Assembly: GCF_030408715.1 (NCBI RefSeq)
Contig: NZ_CP047202.1
Span: 1,717,907-1,781,906 of the forward strand
DNA from: Corynebacterium confusum
GTDB taxonomy: Bacteria > Actinomycetota > Actinomycetes > Mycobacteriales > Mycobacteriaceae
Reading direction: 5' to 3'
DNA: 64,000 bases
The notes below the pieces were generated by a model. That model was not told the origin of the DNA and searched no databases. It saw only the letters and a list, made by a program, of their open reading frames with translations. Below, one piece after another: positions 19,995 through 28,200 of this stretch; position 1 is the first letter of the stretch; the number at the start of each line of letters is the position of its first letter. Made by a program: the position numbers and the translations under genes.

Positions 19995-20049
19995 CGGCGC
20001 CCGCCTCCTTCCCGAATGAGCTCGGGATGGGAGGCGGGCGCCGTTGTTT
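19995..20049. terminator. Bidirectional terminator between DUF4191 and RDD genes
   Basis: A 14-bp stem CGGCGCCCGCCTCC with its complement encloses an inner CCCGA/TCGGG stem, followed by TTGTTTTTT. Confidence 0.88.
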
Positions 20050-20069
20050 TTTACGGGCCGGGCTGCGCT

Positions 20070-20543
20070 TTAGGCCATGATGACCGTGGTGCCAGTGCCG
20101 CGGTCGTGCATGCCGCGCCCGTCGGCGTCAACCATGGCGGCCGGGAAGAAGACGGCCGTGAGCAGCGTACGCACGGCCGCGCGCCAGAAGCCCACGCGGG
20201 TGCCGGGGGCGTCGACGCGGGCCACGCCCATGCCCAGCACCGACATTCCGGGGGTACGGGCAAAGAGCCAGCCGCAGACGATGCCCAGGATGACCCAAAT
20301 GCCATACCCCAGGGTGGCGGCCGCGCCGAGGGCGTCGGTGAACTGGGTGATGATAATGGCCAGGACCATGCTGATGCCCCAGTCGATCAGCACCCCGCCG
20401 GCGCGGCGCATGACCGAAGCCTGCGCGCCGGAACCGCTTTTCGGCAGGCCAAGCAGCTCCCCGGGCCACCGAGAGACTGCTTCGGCGGAATCATATTCAC
20501 CGGGAATGCTGGGGCCGTCCAGCCACGTTTTCTTTTCAGCCAT
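20070..20543 (-). CDS. RDD-family membrane protein
   Basis: This 157-residue membrane protein belongs to the RDD family, whose biochemical role is uncertain; some members have been linked to ion transport. After about 45 soluble residues, helices occur around residues 50-72 (VLIDWGISMVLAIIITQFT) and 75-95. The region TPGMSVLGMGVARVD fits the family's C-terminal half. It converges with DUF4191 and diverges from glnA. The actinobacterial gene order lipA-DUF4191-RDD-glnA is conserved. Confidence 0.82.
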   Translation of the reverse strand: MAEKKTWLDGPSIPGEYDSAEAVSRWPGELLGLPKSGSGAQASVMRRAGGVLIDWGISMVLAIIITQFTDALGAAATLGYGIWVILGIVCGWLFARTPGMSVLGMGVARVDAPGTRVGFWRAAVRTLLTAVFFPAAMVDADGRGMHDRGTGTTVIMA

Positions 20544-20602
20544 GCCCCCTAATCTAGCGGGGTTGGAAGGCAGAAGAAAACCCCGCTGGGAAATCCTAAA
20601 AC

Positions 20603-20616
20603 CTATAGGCCAATAG
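20603..20616. promoter_or_regulatory. AmtR box upstream of glnA
   Basis: CTAT, six bases (AGGCCA), then ATAG exactly match the core of the AmtR operator defined in C. glutamicum (CTAT-N6-ATAG). AmtR represses nitrogen-assimilation genes under nitrogen sufficiency. It lies about 100 bp before the glnA ATG, next to a possible -35 TTGTTA (20622-20627) and the candidate -10 boxes TCATAT (20646-20651) and TAAAAT (20668-20673). Confidence 0.65.
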
Positions 20617-20718
20617 GTGGTTTGTTAAAGTGGTAAGGCAATCCCTCATATGTCTCAAGGCAGCGCGTAAAATCTTTGCCTAGAGCCCATTTTTATCTCA
20701 ATATTCAGGAGTATGACC

Positions 20719-22155
20719 ATGGCTTTCGAGACCGTTCAGGACATCGTAAAGTTTATTCAGGACGAAGACGTCCGCTTTGTCGATATCCGCTTTACCGATG
20801 TTCCGGGCATCGAGCACCACTTCAGCATCCCCTCCTCCGAGTTCGACGAGGACGCCGCCGCCGAGGGCCTAGCCTTCGACGGCTCTTCCATTCGCGGGTT
20901 CACCTCCATCGACGAATCCGACATGACCCTGCTGCCGGATCCGTCCTCTGCCATGATCGACCCGTTCCGCACCGAGAAGACCCTGAACATCAAGTGCTTC
21001 GTGCACGACCCGTTCACCCTCGAGCCCTTCTCCCGCGACCCGCGCAACATCGCCCGCAAGGCCGAGGAGTACCTCAACTCCACCGGTATCGCTGACACCT
21101 GCTTCTTCGGCGCGGAGGCCGAGTTCTACGTCTTCGACTCGGTGCGCTACTCCACCGACGTCCACGAGGGATTCTTCAAGGTCGACTCCGACGAGGGCTG
21201 GTGGAACCGCAGCGCCGAGACCAACATCGACGGCACCCCGAACACCGGCTACAAGACCCGTGTGAAGGGCGGCTACTTCCCCACCGCACCGTACGACAAG
21301 ACCGGCGAAGTCCGCGACGCCATGGTCCGCAACCTGCAGGACGCCGGCTTCGACGTCGAGCGCTTCCACCACGAGGTCGGCACCGGCGGTCAGAACGAGA
21401 TCAACTACCGCTTCAATTCCATGCTGCACGCGGCCGACGATGTCCAGTCCTTCAAGTACATCATCAAGAACACCGCCGCGGCCTACGGCAAGACCGCTAC
21501 CTTCATGCCCAAGCCGCTAGCCGGCGACAACGGCTCCGGCATGCACGCCCACATGTCCCTGTGGAAGGACGGCACCCCGCTCTTCCACGACGAGTCCGGC
21601 TACGGCGGCCTGTCTGACACCGCCCGCTACTACATCGGCGGCATCCTGCACCACGCCGGCGCAGTTTTGGCCTTTACCAACCCGACGCTGAACTCCTACC
21701 ACCGCCTGGTGCCTGGCTTCGAGGCCCCCATCAACCTGGTCTACTCGCAGCGTAACCGCTCTGCGGCCATCCGCATCCCGATTACCGGCTCCAACCCGAA
21801 GGCCAAGCGCATCGAGTTCCGCGCCCCGGACCCGTCCGGCAACCCGTACTTGGGCTTTGCCGCCATGATGCTGGCCGGCATCGACGGCGTGAAGAACCGC
21901 CTGGAGCCGCACGCCCCGGTCGACAAGGATCTCTACGAGCTCCCGCCGGAGGAGGCCGCCTCCATCCCGCAGGCCCCGACCTCCCTGGAGGCCTCCCTGG
22001 AGGCCCTGCGCAACGACATGGACTTCCTGACCGAGGGCGACGTCTTCACCGAGGACCTCATCGAGTCCTACATTAAGCTCAAGGAAGACGAGGAAATCAC
22101 CCCGGCCCGCCTGCGTCCGACCCCGCTCGAGTACGAAATGTACTTCGACTGCTAG
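20719..22155 (+). CDS. glnA: Glutamine synthetase type I (adenylylated)
   Basis: This enzyme makes glutamine from glutamate, ammonia and ATP. From the ATG at 20719 ([10 protein letters not shown]) it has 478 residues. That start is preferred over the ATG two codons earlier because GGAG at 20708-20711 is then seven bases away and the sequence matches known corynebacterial GlnA. The catalytic loops are intact ([27 protein letters not shown]). The adenylylation site is Tyr406 in [10 protein letters not shown], the target of GlnE encoded about 15 kb further on. Regulation by AmtR is likely from the box upstream. Confidence 0.97.
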   Translation: MAFETVQDIVKFIQDEDVRFVDIRFTDVPGIEHHFSIPSSEFDEDAAAEGLAFDGSSIRGFTSIDESDMTLLPDPSSAMIDPFRTEKTLNIKCFVHDPFTLEPFSRDPRNIARKAEEYLNSTGIADTCFFGAEAEFYVFDSVRYSTDVHEGFFKVDSDEGWWNRSAETNIDGTPNTGYKTRVKGGYFPTAPYDKTGEVRDAMVRNLQDAGFDVERFHHEVGTGGQNEINYRFNSMLHAADDVQSFKYIIKNTAAAYGKTATFMPKPLAGDNGSGMHAHMSLWKDGTPLFHDESGYGGLSDTARYYIGGILHHAGAVLAFTNPTLNSYHRLVPGFEAPINLVYSQRNRSAAIRIPITGSNPKAKRIEFRAPDPSGNPYLGFAAMMLAGIDGVKNRLEPHAPVDKDLYELPPEEAASIPQAPTSLEASLEALRNDMDFLTEGDVFTEDLIESYIKLKEDEEITPARLRPTPLEYEMYFDC

Positions 22156-22181
22156 TTCCCAAGGTACAGTTACCTAACTGA

Positions 22182-22262
22182 CCTGCGGTTATTTTCATAA
22201 CCGCTAGGTAAAGGTCAACCCCTCGACAATTCTGACGAAAGTCGAGGGGTTTACCATTTTTC
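22182..22262 (+). terminator. Terminator region after glnA
   Basis: Two hairpins are visible. GCGGTTAT/ATAACCGC sits around 22182-22204. AACCCCTCGAC (22217-22227) pairs with GTCGAGGGGTT (22241-22251), then a T-rich tail CATTTTT. Confidence 0.85.
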
Positions 22263-22392
22263 GTACCAACGACGGACTGGTTTCTGCTCGAATGGTCCCG
22301 TTCTCGCCCGTTTTGATTGCTATTTCCAGCACCCGATCACGACTGCTAGGCCACAGCCCCCCCTGACAAGTTCCAAGAGGGCTCGCGACTTC

Positions 22393-22980
22393 TTATACTG
22401 CCTCGTCATACTGTGGCAGGACGTTCGCACCCGCAATCTCGATACTGTCCTCACATACGTTACCCTTGTGCGGGCGCCCACCCCGAAACGGTCTTCGACC
22501 AGGACCTTCGTCCACTTTCCTGCCCAGGTAGCACTTCATCCGCTCGCCCTCACTAATAACGACCATGCCCTTCAAACTGGGGTTGAGCGTTTCGATAAGG
22601 TTGCGAGGTTTACGGCAACCCTGTGCCCACTCCTTGGTATAGGAGGGAGGTCCTTGCTGGGCGTAATTATGAAAACGATCACGCTTGTAGATATTGACCA
22701 ACACAGAGGTGTGGGAGCAAGTCTTGCCGGACGTATTCACCTTGTCCAAGACGTGTCTTGGCAGTGGCATAGGCAGCTGACCCGACGCGGTTTTCTTGGC
22801 TACCGCTTCGTGACCCCGTTTGGTGCCGGTCCGAAGTGGGCAGAGCACCTTGCCGGACAGTACTGGACACTCGAATCGTCGGATACCCGAAACCGAGACT
22901 CAGCAGCTGCTACGCGACCCTGGCACCTCGAAGCTAGGAGTGGGATCATTTTAGCTTCAGGAAATTGCCGAGCTAGTTTC
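22393..22980 (-). pseudogene. Transposase-like remnant, frameshifted
   Basis: An open frame at 22393-22848 codes for 151 residues with the stretch EWAQGCRKPRNLIETLNPSL. It resembles the C-terminal RN-x-x-E-x-x-N-x-x-LK signature of a transposase-like family common in actinobacteria. Upstream, in a different frame on the same strand, the segment SVQYCPARC ends at a stop. It resembles the YCP motif that precedes the C-terminal region in that family. This pattern suggests a decayed gene with at least one frameshift. The family match comes from memory of the motif and is uncertain. The first methionine-like codon at 22848 lacks a convincing ribosome-binding site. Confidence 0.42.
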
Positions 22981-22982
22981 GC

Positions 22983-23204
22983 CTAGATTAGACGATCCAC
23001 AGCGTCCCAAAAGGACTTCCGCGTTCGAGTACATAACGGTAGTCCTAAGACTCGAAACGCAAGAGACTCCAGTGGGCACCGCAAACGCTCATAACTCTCC
23101 ACCGACAGCTGCAGATTCCCTGCGCTGACAAACACTGGCGAGACGATATGAACGATGGTGTTTACTCGGGTCGCAGGCGTGGGCATGAATTGTCCGGTTT
23201 TCAT
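22983..23204 (-). CDS. Doubtful small ORF, 73 aa
   Basis: An open frame beginning MKTGQFMPTP contains a mildly hydrophobic middle section and ends in an Arg/Lys-rich tail. There is no recognised domain. It sits in the accessory island between the transposase-like remnant and the ABC-F gene. It may be a piece of a decayed gene rather than a functional one. Confidence 0.2.
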   Translation of the reverse strand: MKTGQFMPTPATRVNTIVHIVSPVFVSAGNLQLSVESYERLRCPLESLAFRVLGLPLCTRTRKSFWDAVDRLI

Positions 23205-23249
23205 CTCTGTCTTTTAATCACTAGCGCTCCCGTGTGTGCAGGCATTCCT

Positions 23250-24896
23250 CTACAGCCTCGGCAGTACGATTTTTTGAGAGAATCCGATCTCGGCACAAAA
23301 CTCTTCGTCATGGCTGACTACAACTAACGCTCCTTGGTAAGACTGCAGCACTTCAGCTAACCAATTTACGGTCGGAATATCCAAGTTGTTTGTCGGTTCA
23401 TCGAGGATCAATAGCTTTGGAGGAGGATCTCTCAAAAGCTCGCAAGCAAAAGCCACCCTAAAACGCTCGCCTCCGGACAATGCGTTGACGTGAGCGTGGA
23501 CATCGTCATCGCGGAACAACAACTCAGCCAATTTATTCCGCAGCCGTTGCGGTTCAATTCGCCGGTTGGCCTCCGTGACAACCTCCCACACGGTCTTGTC
23601 TTCTGGGAGGGATATTGCCTGAGGCAAATAGCCAAATTCCCCCAACACATAATCAACGCTATAACGTCCGGCAAGCTTCGGCTCTTGACCTACGATGCTC
23701 CGGAGAAGAGTAGTCTTACCAGCTCCATTAGCACCTGCGATGCGCAGCTTCTCCGGCCCCATGATCGTCACCATGGCCGGGCAGGTCTCAGTAGCCAACG
23801 CTGGATCGTTTAGACTGAGTTGCAATACTTTCGTCCTATAAGCTAGGACAGTATCCTCGAGGTCAATATAGACCTTTTCTTCCTCTCTCAGGTGCAACTG
23901 CGCCTTTTGTACGTTTCGCCTCGAACGTTCCAGCGCCTGCTTCTGCCCCGCTTTTCGCTTCGCAGACTTCTTTTCGTGACGATTTTTGTCATTTCCCAGC
24001 GCCATTCCAGGTTTCCGTTTACTCTTCGAGAACTGCCGGCCACGGCGGGCGTCCCGGGCAAGGCGGGTCTGTAAAGCCTGTTGCTCCCGTACCTGTCGCC
24101 GCTCTTCTTGACGCGCATCCTTGAGGTCGTGAGCAGCATGCTCTTGCTCCTGCCGAATAACCTCTTGATACGCCTCGTAGTTTCCCTCAAAAACTCGCAA
24201 CTGCCCGTCGTAGAGCTCTGCTATTCGATCGACGGAATGGAGGAGTTGCCGGTCATGACTCGCAACCAATGCGGAAACATTGGCGGTTTGAAGCATAGCC
24301 ATGAGTCGTTTACGTGCGCCCGTGTCTAAATTGTTCGTAGGCTCATCCAACAAGAGATAGTCGGGGCCACCAAGCAATACAGCGCACAGAGCAATCTGCA
24401 TTGTTTCGCCCCCAGACAAAGAAGTAACCGGTCGTCGAAAAAACTCCAATGGCGACGTCCCTTCCCCGTCGTCCGAATCCAATAAATAACTTAAACCATA
24501 GCGAGAAAGCTCAGCTAGGATCTGCTCCGGCACATCCCAATCATCCCCGACGCGCTCGAACAGAGCTTCATCATAAGCTCCGGATTCCAACGCACTCAGT
24601 GCATCGATTAAGTCCCTTATCCCGAACATATCCGCGATCGTTTTCGCATCAGCTATGTCCAACTTTTGCGGCAAGTACGCTACTGAGTCGGGGACTTGAA
24701 AGTTACCCGAGGAAGCATTGAGGTTACCGTTGAGTACACGCAAGAGGCTCGTTTTGCCCGATCCGTTGGTTCCGATTAAGCCGGTCACGCCGCGGCCAAG
24801 ATGGCCCGTAACATGCGAAAAACAAGGGGTCCCGTTGGACCAAGTCAACCCCAAGTCTTGAAAAGAAATTGAAGATTGTGAATCAGAAAATCGCAC
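23250..24896 (-). CDS. ABC-F ATPase, probable ribosome-protection antibiotic resistance protein
   Basis: ABC-F proteins have two ATPase domains and no membrane part, and several free the ribosome of macrolides, lincosamides, streptogramins or pleuromutilins. This 548-residue protein has Walker A GTNGSGKTS (42-50), signature LSGGE (160-164) and Walker B LLLDEPTNNLD in domain 1. Domain 2 has GANGAGKTT (388-396), LSGGE (473-477) and LLILDEPTNNLD. Both catalytic Glu residues are present. The charged linker (about 240-350, very rich in Arg, Lys, Glu) is the region that reaches the peptidyl-transferase centre in relatives. The start is GTG at 24896 with GAAAGG ten bases upstream. The gene is of lower GC than its neighbours and has an elaborate leader. 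Resistance is inferred; a housekeeping ABC-F role is possible. Confidence 0.85.
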   Translation of the reverse strand: MRFSDSQSSISFQDLGLTWSNGTPCFSHVTGHLGRGVTGLIGTNGSGKTSLLRVLNGNLNASSGNFQVPDSVAYLPQKLDIADAKTIADMFGIRDLIDALSALESGAYDEALFERVGDDWDVPEQILAELSRYGLSYLLDSDDGEGTSPLEFFRRPVTSLSGGETMQIALCAVLLGGPDYLLLDEPTNNLDTGARKRLMAMLQTANVSALVASHDRQLLHSVDRIAELYDGQLRVFEGNYEAYQEVIRQEQEHAAHDLKDARQEERRQVREQQALQTRLARDARRGRQFSKSKRKPGMALGNDKNRHEKKSAKRKAGQKQALERSRRNVQKAQLHLREEEKVYIDLEDTVLAYRTKVLQLSLNDPALATETCPAMVTIMGPEKLRIAGANGAGKTTLLRSIVGQEPKLAGRYSVDYVLGEFGYLPQAISLPEDKTVWEVVTEANRRIEPQRLRNKLAELLFRDDDVHAHVNALSGGERFRVAFACELLRDPPPKLLILDEPTNNLDIPTVNWLAEVLQSYQGALVVVSHDEEFCAEIGFSQKIVLPRL

Positions 24897-24904
24897 AGGA
24901 AGAT

Positions 24905-24971
24905 GCCCTTTCTACAAGCCGATAGTCCAGCTGAGGGCACAAGCTGCGCCCTCAGCAATTGCGGAAAAGGC
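24905..24971 (-). promoter_or_regulatory. Putative translation attenuator of the ABC-F gene
   Basis: On the minus strand GCCTTTTC (24971-24964) follows directly after the stop codon of a five-codon upstream ORF. It can pair over eight positions (one G-U) with GAAAGGGC (24912-24905), which is the ABC-F ribosome-binding site. Nested between them is a 9-bp perfect hairpin GCTGAGGGC/GCCCTCAGC (24956-24948 with 24938-24930). A ribosome stalled on the upstream ORF would cover GCCTTTTC and free the binding site. The hairpin lacks a T tract, so translation control is more likely than transcription termination. Confidence 0.6.
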
Positions 24972-24989
24972 TTAAATCTTCACTGGCAT
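24972..24989 (-). CDS. Upstream leader ORF MPVKI
   Basis: ATG CCA GTG AAG ATT TAA, five codons and a stop, lies 76 bp before the ABC-F start codon, with a weak GGAA upstream of the ATG. Very short leader peptides are used by many macrolide-type resistance genes as drug-dependent ribosome stall sites. The reading frame is seen directly; its translation is inferred. Confidence 0.45.
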   Translation of the reverse strand: MPVKI

Positions 24990-25046
24990 AGCTTCCGTAG
25001 GAAATAGTTACTGGCCCACCTTACAACACGCGCTGCCGGTCTGCCA

Positions 25047-25202
25047 TCACCTTGACACTGATTTGGGCTCTTGAGGCTCGGCTGAAGGCCCTTCCTTGCA
25101 GAAGCCAACGAAGAGGAAGAAGTAGTCTAGAGGCACCATCAGGAGCACGGCAGACAGCATGATGTCCGCCCATAGTCCGATGTACTGGCCCAGGGCGTTT
25201 AG
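25047..25202 (-). other. Hydrophobic open frame downstream of the exonuclease gene
   Basis: The minus strand reads as an open frame through and beyond the exonuclease stop codon, shifted in frame. It encodes a hydrophobic stretch (MLSAVLLMVPLDYFFLFVGF) and a polar tail ending at 25047. It has no good ribosome-binding site. It may be the torn end of a membrane-protein gene left at the island boundary, a tiny membrane peptide, or chance. Confidence 0.25.
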
Positions 25203-28200
25203 GGCCGGCTGGTACGGATGAGATCCGCCAGTCGGTCCTGGCGCCGGTGGCCGAGAATGGCCACGGAACGCCGTACCGGCGCGTCCGGGCGGCACCCCAG
25301 GGCAGAGTTGATGACGGCCATCTTGTCCTGGTGCGCGCCGCCGACAGGAGCCAGCCCCATCGCGTTGAGCACCTCGTCAAGGCCTTCCAGTCCCGCCCGG
25401 CGCGGCTCGGCCGGGGTTACCTCGCAGCCGGCGCCAAGCCGCAGCCACACGCGCTGCCCGGGCTCGGCGCCCAGCTCCTCGAGAAAACGCCGGATGGTCG
25501 ACAGGGACGCCTGCCGCAGGCGGTTTACGCGCAGGCTGACCGCGCCCAGGTGGCTAGGCCACTGCTGCTCACCTCCTACGGGCACGCCGAATTCCGCGGC
25601 GATGCCGGCCGAGACGCCAAACCCAGACCCACGCAGGTGGTCGCTGGTCACCTCCAGCAGCAGGTGCCACGCGCCGTCGAAGTGAGCAAGCCCGCGCGAT
25701 TCCTGGATGTCCGCATCCAGTAGCTCGGGCGCCCGCTCGGTCTTGCGCACCACCCCGTCGACGGTCTCGAGGTCGCCGCTGTCGGCATAGGCGCGAATGG
25801 AGTTCTCACTGACATTGAGGCGGCCTGCTTCGGCGAACAGCTCCTCGAGTGTCACCTCGCCGCGCTCCTCGACCCGCTGAGCGATCCAGTCGGCCAAGCT
25901 GCGGTATTCGTCCAGGCCCCACTCGGCGAGCCCGTAGGAGCCATTGCCCACGCGGTGAGCCCTCGGATCGACGGCCAGCTGGTTGCGCACGCCTCGCACG
26001 TCGTCGCCGGTGATCTCAGCGATTTCTTCCGCCGTCATGGGTTCGCCGTGCAGCAACAGCATGGCGCAGGACCGGCCGCCCTGTGAATTGGACACCAGAA
26101 GGTAGTCGCCCACCCGAAGCGCCGTGCGCAACAGTCTGGCCAACCCAGTCCAGGCTTCTTCCGGGATTCCGTGATCGCGGCGGAACTCGGGCAGGTTTAT
26201 CAGCCCGTAGCCGTCGGCCGCGGCCTCCACCAGCGCGGGGAATTCCTCCAGGAACCCGGGCCGCGCCAGCAACTGGCCGTCCATTTCCCACAGGCCGAAG
26301 ACGGCGCGCAGCACCTCCTCAGGGCTGCCCCCGAGTGTCGTGTGGCCGTCCCGGAACCCCGGCCACTGCTTGTCGAGCTCGGCTGCGTCCCGGACTGTCC
26401 CGATGTTTTCGGCCAGGCGCTGCGCGGTGGCGCGTGCCAGCTCGCAATCGCTATCGACGGCCTCCCGCAGCGCTTTTTCGATCTGGCGCACGCGCTCGCG
26501 GGTCAGGCCCAGGGCTTGGCCCACCTCATCGAGCGTGGCCCCGCCGACCCAGCGCTCACGCACGATGGTCAGTTTTCGTATGTCCGCGCCGCACGCGGCT
26601 GCGATTTCTTCCACGCAGTCGTCCCACAAACGCTGCAGGCTGCGGGCATGGTCGTAGTCCGGGTAGACCGCAGCGGGCAGCTCCAGCGGTCCGTTTAGGC
26701 CCAGCCAGCCCAACGCGCGCTCCGTGGCGTCGTTCGTGCCCGCGGCATCCTCGTCGGCGTACACGCTGGTGGTCACGTCCGCCGCATCCGCGGCCCCGCT
26801 TTCCGCCGCGGGGTCGGTGGGAGCTTCCGGGGTATCTAGGGCATCGAGGGCGGCGAGCACGACGGTCTCCACGAGCTGGTGGAGCTTGACCTTACCGACG
26901 CCGGGCAGATCGCCCAGTTCGTGCACGGTGGCCTCCAGCATGACCGGGAAGCGGCTCTGCCACAACGCCGAGGCCTTGCGCACTGAGGAATTGTTGAACT
27001 CCAGCGGAGTATTCACCGCCAGTACCGGCGACAGCTCCACCAGCGGGGTGCTGGCATGGGAGCGCACCCACCCGCGGGCGATGGCGGCGGTGATCGCCTC
27101 GGCCTGGCTGCCCAGGTAGTCCAGCTGGTCCCCGAACCAGGGGAAGAGCGTATTCGCCGCCCCGCCCGGCGCTGCTGCCGGCCCCGTGGCTTCCTCGGCG
27201 GCGGGTGCGGCTGGGCTAGGCGATGCCGACGGTACTACGCCCTCATCCACCTCCGGGGCGCCAACCGCCGCGGGGACCGCACCCAGGGCCTTGAGCAGCT
27301 GTCCGAAGGTCTTCTCGTCGACGATGGGAACGCCCAGGCTGCGCGCCTTCTTCGCCTTGCCGCTCATCGAGTCCGGGTTGGCCGAGACCACGAGTACCGA
27401 GCGCTTGGTCACCCCGCCGACGTCCAGCCCGGCGGCCCGGGCGCGCGACTCCCAGGTCTCGCGGGGTAGATCCAGCGCGCCGGTGAAGGTCACCCGGTCT
27501 CCCGGGGCAAGGTGGACACCCACGGTGGCTTCCCCGGTCACGGGGCGGGCGACCAATTCGCCCACGAGCTCGTCCGGCAGGCCCAGCTGCGCGGCGAGTT
27601 CGGTCAGGACTTGCTGCTCGGCGGGCGTGACCACGCCGTCCAGCCAGGCCTCGACGGCCAGCTGGCGCAGGAAATCCTCGTGGATATCGAGCACGTCCTG
27701 CAGGCCCAGGCCCGACTCTAAGGCGGAGGCCTCCAGGGTTTTGAGCTCCGAAGCCGACAACTTCTTGTCGGCCAGTGCCGCGGCCAGGTGTCCGCGGTAG
27801 GTCTGCCCCTCCGCACCGCCGGCCGGCGGCAGCAGCTGGGCCAGGCGCGCCAACCAGGCCTGTGGCTCCTCGGCGGCCTTCGCGGCATCGTCGCGGGTCA
27901 GCAGCGCCGCCGGTTGCGCTGCGCCGACCTGACCGGGTGCAGCGATGGCCAGCCCCACGCCCGCGGGAACGGGCACGCCGTAATCACGGACCATACACCG
28001 CAGCAAGGCGGCGGTGGCCTCCGCGTCCGCAAGGGCGGAGTGCGCCCGACGGTTGGAAATGCCCACCGCGTCCAGCGCCTCGGCCAGCTTGCGCTTACCG
28101 AGTGCCTGGTGGCTCAGGACCTGGGTGTCCACGACGCTGGATTTACTTACTGCCAGTGGGATCCCCAGGCGCCCGAACTCGTAGCCCAGGAAACGGACCT

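Larger units (their letters stand above)
22263..25046. mobile_element. Accessory island (lower GC) between glnA and the exonuclease gene
   Basis: Base composition drops clearly compared with both flanks, and codon use in the ABC-F gene is far less GC-biased than in glnA or the exonuclease gene. The stretch contains a disrupted transposase-like frame, unassigned DNA and an ABC-F gene. No terminal inverted repeats, target duplication or attachment site could be recognised, so the boundaries are approximate. Confidence 0.55.

Noticed and set aside
22468-22986. 172-codon open frame on the plus strand in the island
   Set aside because: It lies opposite the transposase-like frame, has no recognisable motif or ribosome-binding site, and its composition is that of a shadow frame.
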